The notes beneath the pieces were generated by a model. It saw nothing but the letters and a program-made list of their open reading frames with translations. It ran no database searches and was not told the DNA's origin. A program made the translations under genes and the position numbers. DNA of 64,000 nt from Pseudomonas nitroreducens (GTDB taxonomy: Bacteria; Pseudomonadota; Gammaproteobacteria; Pseudomonadales; Pseudomonadaceae). Shown here in pieces: positions 52,071 to 60,583 of this stretch. The stretch spans positions 1-64,000 of the forward strand of contig NZ_JACHLI010000029.1 in NCBI RefSeq assembly GCF_014204515.1, read 5' to 3'. How positions within the stretch are numbered: the first letter of the stretch is position 1; each line of letters starts with the position of its first letter.

Positions 52071-54800
52071 ATGGCCGATTGGCAAAACCTCGATCCCGAG
52101 GCCGCCCGCGAGGCGGAAAAATATGACAACCCCATCCCCAGCCGTGAACTCATCCTGGCGCACCTCGCCGAACGCGGCGCCCCCGCGACGCGAGCCCAGC
52201 TGCTGGAAGAGCTCGGCCTCTCCGGCGAAGAGCAGGAAGAAGCGCTGCGCCGCCGACTGCGCGCCATGGAGCGCGACGGCCAGCTCATCTATACCCGCCG
52301 TGGCGCCTATGCGCCGGTGGACAAGCTTGACCTGATCCTCGGCCGCATCGCCGGCCACCGCGACGGCTTCGGCTTCCTGATCCCCGATGACGGCAGCGAC
52401 GACCTGTTCCTCAGCCCGACGCAGATGCGCCTGGTGTTCGATGGCGACCGCGCCCTGGCGCGTGTGTCCGGCTTCGACCGCCGCGGTCGCCGCGAAGGCG
52501 CGGTGGTGGAAGTGGTCGAGCGTGCCCACGAGACCATCGTCGGCCGTTACTTCGACGAGAGCGGTATCGGCACGGTGGTCGCCGACAACCCGAAGATCCA
52601 GCAGGAAGTGCTGATCCCGCCGGGCAAGGCCGGCAAGGCCAAGCACAATCAATTCGTCCAGGTGCGCATTGACGTCTGGCCGAACGTGCATCGCCAGGCC
52701 CAGGGTGAAGTGGTGGAAGTGCTCGGCGACTACATGGCGCCCGGCATGGAAATCGAAGTCGCGCTGCGCAGCTACGACATTCCCCACACCTGGCCCGAGG
52801 CCGTGGAGAAGGAAGCGGCCAAGCTCAAGCCCGAAGTGCTGGAGAAGGACAAGGAAAAGCGCATCGACCTGCGCGCCCTGCCTTTCGTCACCATCGACGG
52901 CGAGGACGCCCGCGACTTCGACGACGCGGTCTATGCCGAGAAGCGTAAAGGCGGCGGCTGGAAGCTGTTCGTCGCCATCGCCGACGTCTCTCATTATGTG
53001 AAGGTCGGTTCGGCTCTGGATGAAGAGGCGGCCAAGCGCGGCAACTCGGTGTACTTCCCCGAGCGGGTGATCCCGATGCTGCCGGAGATTCTCTCCAACG
53101 GCCTGTGCTCCCTCAATCCGCTGGTCGATCGCCTGGCCATGGTCTGCGAGATGAATCTCTCCAAGGCCGGCAAGATGACCGACTACCAGTTCTACGAGGC
53201 GGTCATCCATTCCCATGCGCGCCTGACCTACACCAAGGTCAGCCAGTACCTGGAAACCCCGGACAGTCCCGAAGGCCAACGCCTGAAGGAGCAGCTGCCG
53301 GCGGTAGTGCCGCACCTCAATACGCTGTATGACCTGTACAAGGTCCTGGTCGGCGCGCGCCATGTGCGCGGTGCGATCGATTTCGAGACCCAGGAAACCC
53401 GCATCGTCTTCGGTGCCGACCGCAAGATCTCGGAAATCCGCCCGACCCAGCGCAACGATGCGCACAAGCTGATCGAGGAATGCATGCTGGCGGCCAACGT
53501 CGCCACCGCCAAGTTCCTCGAGAAGCACGGCATCCCCGCGCTGTACCGCGTTCACGACGGCCCGCCGCAGGAGAAGCTGAACAACCTGCGCCAGTTCCTC
53601 GGCGAACTGGGTCTGACGCTGTACCGCGGCAAGGGCGACCCGACCCCGGCGGATTACCAGAAGCTGCTCGAGTCGATCCAGGGCCGCCCGGACCTGCAAC
53701 TGATCCAGACCGTGATGCTGCGCTCCCTGAGCCAGGCGGTGTACAGCCCGGAGAACGCCGGTCACTTCGGCCTGAATTACGAGGCCTACACCCACTTCAC
53801 CTCGCCGATCCGTCGCTACCCGGACCTGCTGACCCACCGCGCGATCCGTGGCCTGATCCGCTCCAAGGCGGCTTCCGAGCACGTGCAGCGCGCTGGCGCC
53901 GCCAGCATGCCCAAGGCGCGCATCTATCCGTACGACGAGGCCCGCCTGGCGCAGCTGGGCGAGCAGTGCTCGATGACCGAGCGCCGCGCCGACGAGGCGA
54001 CCCGCGACGTCACCAACTGGCTGAAGTGCGAGTTCATGCGCGAGCGCGTGGGCGAGACCTTCCCGGGCGTAATCACTGCGGTGACCGGTTTCGGCATCTT
54101 CGTCGAGCTCAGCGACATCTATGTGGAAGGCCTGGTGCACGTCACCGCGCTGCCCGGCGACTACTACCACTTCGACGCCGTGCATCATCGCCTGGCGGGC
54201 GAGCGCACCGGTCGCAGCTTCCGTCTCGGCGACACTGTCGAGGTGGTGGTGGCGCGCGTCGACCTGGATGAGCGCAAGATCGACTTCGAGCTCTCCGACA
54301 ACGTGCTCAGCGCGCCCATCGGCCGCAAGAAGCGCGGCGACAAGGCCGAGCCGGTCGCCAAGGGCAAGCCGACCAAGGGCCGGGCGCCCAAGGCTGTGGC
54401 GGCGAAAGACAAGCCGGCGCGGGCTCCGCGTGCCGTGGCGGACGATCCGTACCTCGCTCCGGATGTGGCCGTGCAGCCACGCAAGCGCAAGGTCGGCGTG
54501 GTCCAGGCGCTGCCCTCGGTGGCTCCGGAAATGCTCGCCAAGGCCGAGGAAATGCTCGGCAATACCGATGTGCGCAAGAGCCGCGAGGTGAAGAAGGCGC
54601 TGCTCGAAGAAGCCAAGGTCGGTGGCAACAAGCCGGCTGCCGGCAAAGGCAAGGTCGCGCCCGCCGCGGGCAAGCCGCGCAACCCGTCGAAACAGAAGGC
54701 CCGCTCCGCCAAATCGGCCAAGCACCGCAAGGGTTCTTCCGCGCCCAAGTCGGGTGACACTGGCGGCGCACCGGCCAGCAAGCGTAAGGCGAAGAAATGA
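52071..54800 (+). CDS. rnr: Ribonuclease R
   Basis: 3'-5' exoribonuclease able to degrade structured RNA, with a role in stable-RNA quality control. 909 residues. N-terminal helix-turn-helix (about 20-80), cold-shock domains, RNB domain with 'IDGEDARDFDDAVY' near residue 277-290, 'HFTSPIRRYPDLLTHR', then S1 domain ('GETFPGVITAVTGFGIFVELSDIYVEGLVHV'). The C-terminal 160 residues are Lys/Ala/Pro-rich and longer than in E. coli. AAGGTGA precedes the ATG. The stop overlaps rlmB (ATGA). Confidence 0.97.
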   Translation: MADWQNLDPEAAREAEKYDNPIPSRELILAHLAERGAPATRAQLLEELGLSGEEQEEALRRRLRAMERDGQLIYTRRGAYAPVDKLDLILGRIAGHRDGFGFLIPDDGSDDLFLSPTQMRLVFDGDRALARVSGFDRRGRREGAVVEVVERAHETIVGRYFDESGIGTVVADNPKIQQEVLIPPGKAGKAKHNQFVQVRIDVWPNVHRQAQGEVVEVLGDYMAPGMEIEVALRSYDIPHTWPEAVEKEAAKLKPEVLEKDKEKRIDLRALPFVTIDGEDARDFDDAVYAEKRKGGGWKLFVAIADVSHYVKVGSALDEEAAKRGNSVYFPERVIPMLPEILSNGLCSLNPLVDRLAMVCEMNLSKAGKMTDYQFYEAVIHSHARLTYTKVSQYLETPDSPEGQRLKEQLPAVVPHLNTLYDLYKVLVGARHVRGAIDFETQETRIVFGADRKISEIRPTQRNDAHKLIEECMLAANVATAKFLEKHGIPALYRVHDGPPQEKLNNLRQFLGELGLTLYRGKGDPTPADYQKLLESIQGRPDLQLIQTVMLRSLSQAVYSPENAGHFGLNYEAYTHFTSPIRRYPDLLTHRAIRGLIRSKAASEHVQRAGAASMPKARIYPYDEARLAQLGEQCSMTERRADEATRDVTNWLKCEFMRERVGETFPGVITAVTGFGIFVELSDIYVEGLVHVTALPGDYYHFDAVHHRLAGERTGRSFRLGDTVEVVVARVDLDERKIDFELSDNVLSAPIGRKKRGDKAEPVAKGKPTKGRAPKAVAAKDKPARAPRAVADDPYLAPDVAVQPRKRKVGVVQALPSVAPEMLAKAEEMLGNTDVRKSREVKKALLEEAKVGGNKPAAGKGKVAPAAGKPRNPSKQKARSAKSAKHRKGSSAPKSGDTGGAPASKRKAKK

Positions 54801-55552
54801 GTCAGTGGGAAAAGGTCTACGGGGTTCATGCCGTAGAAGCGTTGCTGCGCCATCACCCCAAGCGGGTCAAGCAGCTGTGGCTGGCCGAAGGCCGGCAGGA
54901 CCCGCGGGTCCAGACGCTGGTCGAGCTGGCCGGCCAGGCGCGCGTGCCGGTAGGGACGCGCGACCGCAAGGAGCTGGACGAGTGGGCCGAAGGCGTGCAC
55001 CAGGGCGTGGTCGCCGAGGTCAGCCCGAGCCAGGTGTGGGGCGAGAACATGCTGGAGGAGCTGCTGGAGCGCTCCGCCGGCCCGGCGCTGCTGTTGGTGC
55101 TGGATGGTGTGACCGACCCGCACAACCTCGGCGCCTGCCTGCGTACCGCCGATGCGGCGGGGGCGCTGGCAGTGATCGTGCCCAAGGACAAGTCCGCCAC
55201 CCTCAACGCTACCGTGCGTAAAGTGGCCTGCGGCGCCGCCGAAGTCATCCCGCTGGTGGCGGTGACCAACCTCGCGCGCACCCTGGAGAAACTCCAGCAG
55301 CGCGGCCTGTGGATCGTCGGCACCGCCGGCGAGGCCACCCAGATGCTCTATGAGCTGGACCTCACCGGGCCGACCGTGCTGGTGATGGGCGCCGAAGGCA
55401 AGGGCATGCGCCGCCTGACCCGCGACCACTGCGACTACCTGGCCAAGCTGCCGATGCAGGGCAGCGTCAGCAGTCTGAACGTCTCGGTGGCCACCGGCGT
55501 CTGCCTGTTCGAGATCGTTCGGCAACGTTCCGCTGCCAGCGCCAAGCCTTAA
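54797..55552 (+). CDS. rlmB: 23S rRNA Gm2251 methyltransferase RlmB
   Basis: SPOUT 2'-O-methyltransferase, 251 residues. N-terminal substrate-binding domain 'YGVHAVEALLRHHPKRVKQLWL'; SPOUT motifs 'DPHNLGACLRTADAAG', 'LVMGAEGKGMRRL' and 'LPMQGSVSSLNVSVATGV' that build the knotted SAM site. Translationally coupled to rnr by a 4-base overlap, the same pairing as in E. coli. Confidence 0.97.
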   Translation: MSQWEKVYGVHAVEALLRHHPKRVKQLWLAEGRQDPRVQTLVELAGQARVPVGTRDRKELDEWAEGVHQGVVAEVSPSQVWGENMLEELLERSAGPALLLVLDGVTDPHNLGACLRTADAAGALAVIVPKDKSATLNATVRKVACGAAEVIPLVAVTNLARTLEKLQQRGLWIVGTAGEATQMLYELDLTGPTVLVMGAEGKGMRRLTRDHCDYLAKLPMQGSVSSLNVSVATGVCLFEIVRQRSAASAKP

Positions 55553-55557
55553 GCGCC

Positions 55558-55677
55558 AAGCTGCAAGTAAAAGCTTGCGAGCGGGGAGCCTGCCCGGTTC
55601 CCTGGCTTGCAGCTTGCAGCTTGCAGCTTGCAGCTTGCAGCTTGCAGCTTGCAGCTTGCAGCTTGCAGCTTGCAGCT
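55558..55677. repeat. Heptanucleotide tandem array GCTTGCA x10
   Basis: Ten perfect copies of GCTTGCA fill 55605-55674, followed by a partial GCT. Upstream (55558-55582) the complementary unit (AAGCTGCAAG) faces a GCTTGCGAGC copy. It lies between rlmB and the rpsF promoter. Copy number is likely to vary between strains because units are identical. Confidence 0.93.
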
Positions 55678-55708
55678 GCGGCAGTTGTACAAATAATCGT
55701 CAATTGCC

Positions 55709-55737
55709 TTGCGCCACCTTCCCCCCTTCTCTAGAAT
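55709..55737 (+). promoter_or_regulatory. Promoter of the rpsF ribosomal operon
   Basis: TTGCGC (55709-55714), 17 bases, TAGAAT (55732-55737), preceded by an AT-rich stretch (GTACAAATAATCGTCAATT) that could act as an UP element. Leaves a leader of about 108 bases before rpsF. The whole 300-base gap 55553-55852 holds the heptamer array, this promoter and the leader. Confidence 0.6.
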
Positions 55738-55852
55738 GTCGGCCCTTGTCGTCCGGGCAGGCGTTCGCGCGTGCCTCCGAGCGGCAAGGAAAAAATCATT
55801 CACTCCTTGTCTGACCGCTTTGTCGGCAGGCTGCAATCCGTAAGGAGCATTT

Positions 55853-56269
55853 ATGCGTCATTACGAAATCGTGTTCCTGGTTCACCCGGACCAGAGCGAA
55901 CAAGTCGGTGGCATGGTCGAGCGTTACACCAAGGCCATCGAAGAAGACGGCGGCAAAGTCCACCGTCTGGAAGACTGGGGCCGTCGTCAGCTGGCTTACG
56001 CCATCAACAACGTGCACAAGGCTCACTACGTTCTGATGAACGTCGAGTGCACCGCCAAGGCCCTGGCAGAAATGGAAGACAACTTCCGTTACAACGACGC
56101 CGTGATCCGTAACATGGTCATCCGTCGCGACGAAGCCGTTACCGGCCAGTCCGAAATGCTGAAGGCCGAAGAGAGCCGCAACGAGCGCCGCGAGCGCCGT
56201 GAGCGTCCCGAATCGAACGAGGGCGAGTCCGCTGACGGCGATGATAGCCGCGACAGCGCTGACGAGTAA
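55853..56269 (+). CDS. rpsF: 30S ribosomal protein S6
   Basis: 138 residues. Conserved core 'MRHYEIVFLVHPDQSEQV...GGKVHRLEDWGRRQLAYAINNVHKAHYVLMNVE'. The C-terminal 35 residues are strongly charged (Arg/Glu, then Asp/Ser/Glu, ending DSADE), the kind of tail modified with glutamates by RimK. TAAGGAG precedes the start. First gene of rpsF-rpsR-DUF2232-rplI. Confidence 0.99.
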   Translation: MRHYEIVFLVHPDQSEQVGGMVERYTKAIEEDGGKVHRLEDWGRRQLAYAINNVHKAHYVLMNVECTAKALAEMEDNFRYNDAVIRNMVIRRDEAVTGQSEMLKAEESRNERRERRERPESNEGESADGDDSRDSADE

Positions 56270-56298
56270 TCCCGGACCAGTATTGAGGAGCCACACAC

Positions 56299-56529
56299 AT
56301 GGCACGTTTCTTCCGTCGTCGTAAGTTCTGCCGTTTCACCGCTGAAGGCGTGAAAGAGATCGATTACAAGGATCTCAACACCCTGAAAGCCTACGTTTCC
56401 GAAACCGGCAAGATCGTTCCGAGCCGTATCACCGGCACCAAGGCCAAATACCAGCGTCAGCTGGCGACCGCTATCAAGCGCGCCCGCTACCTGGCCCTGC
56501 TTCCCTACACCGACAGCCACGGCCGTTGA
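56299..56529 (+). CDS. rpsR: 30S ribosomal protein S18
   Basis: 76 residues, forms a heterodimer with S6 on the ribosome platform. 'MARFFRRRKFCRFTAEGVKEIDYKDLNTLKAYVSETGKI' is fully typical. GAGGAG lies before the ATG. Lies 29 bases after rpsF; the E. coli priB gene that normally sits between them is absent. Confidence 0.99.
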   Translation: MARFFRRRKFCRFTAEGVKEIDYKDLNTLKAYVSETGKIVPSRITGTKAKYQRQLATAIKRARYLALLPYTDSHGR

Positions 56530-56563
56530 TCGGGCAGTCGACTGGAATTGATGGATAGATCGC

Positions 56564-57433
56564 ATGCGCGCATTGGCTGAATTTGTCATGCGAGGCCGCA
56601 TGCAGGCGACCCTGGTGGTCGTCGCAGCCGCGGTACTGCAGCCGTTGTTCTGGCTCGGTGCCGCAGCAGGCAGTCTGGTGCTGTTGCGTCGTGGTCCGCG
56701 AGATGCCTTTGGCATCCTGGCCTGGGCGCTGCTTCCGGCACTGGCCTGGTGGTACCTGGGTGACCCCAGCGTGAGTCTGGTTCTGGTGGGTAGTGCCGTG
56801 CTGGCGCAGGTTCTGCGCAGCAAGGTGTCCTGGAACCAGGTGATGCTGGCGAGCGTTGTGCTCGGTGCGGTGTTCGTGCTGCTGCTCAGCACGGTGTCGG
56901 CCGGGTTGGTCGCAGGTCTTGCCGATGCATTCGGCAAGGCGCTGCCGCAGGTTCTGGCCGAAGCCAAGCTTTCGCCGGAACAGATGGCCGCCCTGCAGGC
57001 GGAGATGGTTCCGACCATCACCGGCCTGATGGCAGCCTCGCTGCAGACGATCAGCCTGTTGTGCCTGATGCTGGCGCGTTATTGGCAAGCAGTACTGTTC
57101 AACCCGGAAGGGTTTGGCCGCGAGTTCCGCGCACTGCGCCTGTCGCCGGGCACGGCTGGAGCGCTGCTGGTCGGCGTTGTGGCACTGCCCTTCGCAGGGC
57201 CCGCGGCCACCATGCTGGCGCCGCTGTGCATGATCCCGCTGCTGTTCGCCGGGATCGCACTGGGGCACGGCCTGGTTGCACTGAAGAAGCTTCCGGGCTT
57301 CTGGCTGGCACCGCTGTACCTGCTGGTATTCGTACTGGGCAATGTGATCTGTCTTGTCGCCGTAGTCGACAGTCTGTTTGATTTTCGCGGTCGCCTGGCC
57401 AAGCGCCAGAAAGCTGCGAACGGTGAAGGTTAA
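56564..57433 (+). CDS. DUF2232-like polytopic membrane protein
   Basis: 289 residues with 7-8 hydrophobic segments and few charged loops ('AFGKALPQVLAEAKLSPEQMAALQAEM' is the main soluble loop). It resembles the DUF2232/YybS family. It lies inside the ribosomal operon between rpsR and rplI, a position kept in pseudomonads. The ribosome-binding site is weak, suggesting lower expression than its neighbours. Function unknown. Confidence 0.8.
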   Translation: MRALAEFVMRGRMQATLVVVAAAVLQPLFWLGAAAGSLVLLRRGPRDAFGILAWALLPALAWWYLGDPSVSLVLVGSAVLAQVLRSKVSWNQVMLASVVLGAVFVLLLSTVSAGLVAGLADAFGKALPQVLAEAKLSPEQMAALQAEMVPTITGLMAASLQTISLLCLMLARYWQAVLFNPEGFGREFRALRLSPGTAGALLVGVVALPFAGPAATMLAPLCMIPLLFAGIALGHGLVALKKLPGFWLAPLYLLVFVLGNVICLVAVVDSLFDFRGRLAKRQKAANGEG

Positions 57434-57454
57434 AAGTTAAGAGGTAAGACTCAA

Positions 57455-57901
57455 ATGGAAGTCATCCTGCTGGAAAAGATCGCCAAACTGGGCAACCTGG
57501 GCGACAAGCTGAACGTAAAGGGCGGTTACGCCCGTAACTACCTGCTGCCGCAGGGCAAAGCCACTGCTGCCACCGCTGCCAACGTTGCTGCTTTCGAAGA
57601 GCGCCGTGCAGAGCTGGAAAAAGCCGCTGCTGAGAAAAAAGCTGCTGCTGAAGCTCGTGCTGCCCAACTGGCCGAACTGATCGTGACCATCGGCGCCCAC
57701 GCTGGCGACGAAGGCAAACTGTTCGGTTCGATCGGCACCCGCGACATCGCCGACGCCGTTTCGGCTGCCGGCTACCCGCTGGAAAAGAGCGAAGTTCGCC
57801 TGCCCGACGGCGCCCTGCGCGCTGTAGGCGAATACAACATCGAAGTGCAACTGCACATGGATGTTGATGCAACCCTGCACGTGGTTGTAGTCGCCGAGTA
57901 A
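57455..57901 (+). CDS. rplI: 50S ribosomal protein L9
   Basis: 148 residues. N-terminal domain 'MEVILLEKIAKLGNLGDKLNVKGGYARNYLLPQGKA', long central helix rich in Ala/Glu/Lys, C-terminal domain. AGAGGT precedes the ATG. Last gene of the operon; a terminator follows. Confidence 0.99.
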   Translation: MEVILLEKIAKLGNLGDKLNVKGGYARNYLLPQGKATAATAANVAAFEERRAELEKAAAEKKAAAEARAAQLAELIVTIGAHAGDEGKLFGSIGTRDIADAVSAAGYPLEKSEVRLPDGALRAVGEYNIEVQLHMDVDATLHVVVVAE

Positions 57902-57960
57902 GCGATCCGTCGCTAGGACGATTCACACGGCTTGCCTGGGTGAATCAGTCCAATAACAAT

Positions 57961-58000
57961 GGGCACGGCACCGATCCTCGGTCCGTGCCCTTTGTTTTTT
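57961..58000 (+). terminator. Intrinsic terminator of the rpsF-rplI operon
   Basis: GGGCACGG and CCGTGCCC (57961-57990) enclose an inner ACCGA/TCGGT stem with one bulged C, followed by TTTGTTTTTT. Confidence 0.93.
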
Positions 58001-58028
58001 CCGCCGTTTCACTCAACACGAAGAGCCC

Positions 58029-59423
58029 ATGAACGACATCACCGTCCCCGAGCAATACGACCTGCAGACCGCTTCCCTCAAGGTGCCGCCGCACTCGATC
58101 GAAGCCGAACAGGCAGTGCTGGGCGGCCTGATGCTCGACAACAACGCGTGGGAACGTGTGTCGGACGCCGTGTCCGACGGCGACTTCTACCGCCATGACC
58201 ATCGCCTGATCTTCCGCGCCGTCTACAAGCTCGCCGAAGCCAACCAGCCGATCGACGTGGTGACCCTGTCCGAGATGCTCGAACGCGAAGGCCAGCTGTC
58301 CCAGGTGGGCGGCCTGGCGTACCTCGCGGAGCTGGCGAAGAACACGCCCTCGGTGGCGAACATCAAGGCGTACGCCGGCATCATCCGTGAGCGCGCCACG
58401 CTGCGGCAGCTGATCGGTATCAGCAGTGACATCGCCGACAGCGCCTTCAACCCGGAAGGGCGCAGCGCCAACGAAGTGCTCGACGAGGCCGAGCGGAAGA
58501 TCTTCGAGATCGCCGAGGCGCGGCCCAAGACCGGCGGCCCGGTGGGAATCGGCGACATCCTGGTGAAGACCATCGATCGCATCGACCACCTGTTCAACAC
58601 CTCCGAGGCGCTGACCGGGATTTCCACCGGCTTCACCGACCTCGACGAGAAGACCAGCGGCCTGCAGCCGTCCGACCTGATCATCGTTGCCGGCCGTCCG
58701 TCGATGGGCAAGACCACCTTCGCCATGAACCTGGTGGAGAACGCCCTGATGCGCAGCGACAAGGCGATCCTGGTGTACTCCCTGGAGATGCCCTCCGACT
58801 CCATCGTGATGCGTATGCTCGCGTCCCTGGGCCGTATCGACCAGACCAAGGTGCGTACCGGCAAGCTGGACGACGAGGATTGGCCGCGCCTGACTTCGGC
58901 GGTGAACCTGCTCAGCGACCGCAAGCTGTTCATCGACGACACCGCCGGCATCTCGCCCTCGGAGATGCGCGCGCGTACCCGCCGGCTGGCCCGCGAGCAC
59001 GGCGAAGTCGGCCTGATCATGGTCGACTACCTGCAGTTGATGCAGATTCCCGGCTCCTCCGGCGACAACCGGACCAACGAGATTTCCGAGATCTCGCGCT
59101 CGCTCAAGGCCCTGGCGAAGGAATTCAACTGCCCGGTGGTGGCGCTCTCGCAGCTCAACCGCTCGCTGGAACAGCGCCCCAACAAGCGCCCGGTGAACTC
59201 CGACCTGCGCGAATCCGGAGCGATCGAGCAGGACGCCGACGTGATCATGTTCGTCTACCGCGACGAGGTGTATCACCCGGAGACCGAGTTCAAGGGCGTC
59301 GCCGAGATCATCCTCGGCAAGCAGCGTAACGGCCCCATCGGCACCGTACGCGTGGCCTTCCTCGGCCGCTACAGCCGCTTCGAAAACCTCGCGCCGGGCA
59401 TGTACAACTTCGAAGACGAGTAA
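58029..59423 (+). CDS. dnaB: Replicative DNA helicase DnaB
   Basis: 464-residue hexameric helicase. N-terminal domain (about 20-120), linker, RecA-like domain with Walker A GRPSMGKT (222-229) and Walker B 'LIMVDYLQLM', then 'LNRSLEQRPNKRPVNSDLRESGAIEQDADVIMF'. No intein at the P-loop or Walker B sites, where dnaB inteins are often found. GAAGAG precedes the start. Confidence 0.98.
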   Translation: MNDITVPEQYDLQTASLKVPPHSIEAEQAVLGGLMLDNNAWERVSDAVSDGDFYRHDHRLIFRAVYKLAEANQPIDVVTLSEMLEREGQLSQVGGLAYLAELAKNTPSVANIKAYAGIIRERATLRQLIGISSDIADSAFNPEGRSANEVLDEAERKIFEIAEARPKTGGPVGIGDILVKTIDRIDHLFNTSEALTGISTGFTDLDEKTSGLQPSDLIIVAGRPSMGKTTFAMNLVENALMRSDKAILVYSLEMPSDSIVMRMLASLGRIDQTKVRTGKLDDEDWPRLTSAVNLLSDRKLFIDDTAGISPSEMRARTRRLAREHGEVGLIMVDYLQLMQIPGSSGDNRTNEISEISRSLKALAKEFNCPVVALSQLNRSLEQRPNKRPVNSDLRESGAIEQDADVIMFVYRDEVYHPETEFKGVAEIILGKQRNGPIGTVRVAFLGRYSRFENLAPGMYNFEDE

Positions 59424-59491
59424 CGATGCCGCATTCCGCGTGACCGACGGGCGCCGTACTATAAGCGCCCGTTTTCATTGCAGAGGCCGCC

Positions 59492-60568
59492 ATGCGCCCG
59501 CTCGTCGCCCACGTCGATCTTGCCGCCATTCGCCACAACTATGCCGTTGCCAAGCGCTGCGCGCCGGGGCGCGAGGCTTTCGCGGTGGTCAAGGCGAATG
59601 CCTACGGGCATGGCGCCCGCGAGGTGGTGAGCTGCCTGCACGACGAGGCTGACGGCTTTGCCGTGGCCTGCCTGGAGGAGGCCGCCGAGGTGCGCGCCCT
59701 GCACGCCCAGGCGCGCATCCTGCTGCTGGAAGGCTGCTTCGAGCCGGCGGAATACCTGATCGCCGCCCAGCTGCGCCTGGACGTTGCCGTGCAGGGGCCG
59801 GAGCAGGCCCAGGCGCTGCTCGCGGCGCAATTGCCCAGCGCGCTGAACGTGTGGTTGAAGCTGGACAGCGGCATGCACCGCCTGGGCTTCTCGCCCGCAG
59901 CGCTGCGCGACTGGCATCCGCGCCTGCGTCAGGCGGCGCAGGTGGCCGAGCTGAACCTGATGAGCCACTTCGCCAGCGCTGACCTGCGCGGCGACGAGCT
60001 GACCGAGGATCAGGTGGCCTGCTTCCTCAGCGTCCTGGACCTGGATTTCGACCAGCGCTCGCTGGCCAACTCCGCCGCCGTGCTGACCATTCCCGCTGCA
60101 CACATGGACTGGATTCGCCCCGGCATCATGCTTTACGGCGCCACGCCGTTCGCCGACATCGGCGCCGCGGAGCTGGGCCTGCGCCCGGTGATGAGCCTGG
60201 AAGCGCAGCTGATCGCCGTACGTGAGGTGGCCGTCGGGGAGAGTGTGGGTTACGGCGCAACCTGGGTCGCCGAGCGCCCATCGCGCATCGGTACCGTCAG
60301 CTGCGGCTATGCCGACGGCTATCCGCGCCATGCGCCGAGCGGCACGCCGGTGCTGGTGGGCGGCCAGCGGGTGAAGCTGGCCGGGCGGGTGTCCATGGAC
60401 ATGCTGGCGGTCGATCTGACCGACCTGCCGGGCGCCGCCGTGGGCGCGCGCGTCGAGCTGTGGGGCGCCAACCTGCCAGTGGATGAAGTGGCGGCCCACG
60501 CCGGGACCATCGGCTACGAGCTGCTGACCAAGGTCACCGCCCGCGTACCGCGCCGCTACCGCAGCTGA
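59492..60568 (+). CDS. alr: Alanine racemase
   Basis: PLP enzyme making D-alanine for peptidoglycan, 358 residues. PLP lysine K34 in 'AVVKANAYGHG'; catalytic Tyr in 'SVGYGATWVAERPSRIGTVSCGYADGYPR'; 'GRVSMDMLAVDL'. The final codons CGC AGC TGA form half of a palindrome shared with the convergent gene. Starts 68 bases after dnaB, the order seen in E. coli and PAO1. Confidence 0.98.
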   Translation: MRPLVAHVDLAAIRHNYAVAKRCAPGREAFAVVKANAYGHGAREVVSCLHDEADGFAVACLEEAAEVRALHAQARILLLEGCFEPAEYLIAAQLRLDVAVQGPEQAQALLAAQLPSALNVWLKLDSGMHRLGFSPAALRDWHPRLRQAAQVAELNLMSHFASADLRGDELTEDQVACFLSVLDLDFDQRSLANSAAVLTIPAAHMDWIRPGIMLYGATPFADIGAAELGLRPVMSLEAQLIAVREVAVGESVGYGATWVAERPSRIGTVSCGYADGYPRHAPSGTPVLVGGQRVKLAGRVSMDMLAVDLTDLPGAAVGARVELWGANLPVDEVAAHAGTIGYELLTKVTARVPRRYRS

Positions 60569-60583
60569 TCAGCTGCGGTTTTC
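60558..60583. terminator. Palindrome formed by the facing stop codons of alr and the cyclase gene
   Basis: A perfect 22-bp palindrome (60558-60579, half-site ACCGCAGCTGA) is centred on TGATCA, in which each TGA is the stop codon of one gene. A TTTTC run follows on the plus strand. Both genes end in Arg-Ser-stop encoded CGC AGC TGA. It may act as a minimal bidirectional terminator. Confidence 0.55.

Noticed and set aside
55605..55674. CRISPR-like array
   Set aside because: Units are 7 bases with no spacers and no cas genes nearby.
55549..55836. A small minus-strand frame encoding repeated CKLQAAS units
   Set aside because: It is only the translation of the heptamer array; no start site or family.
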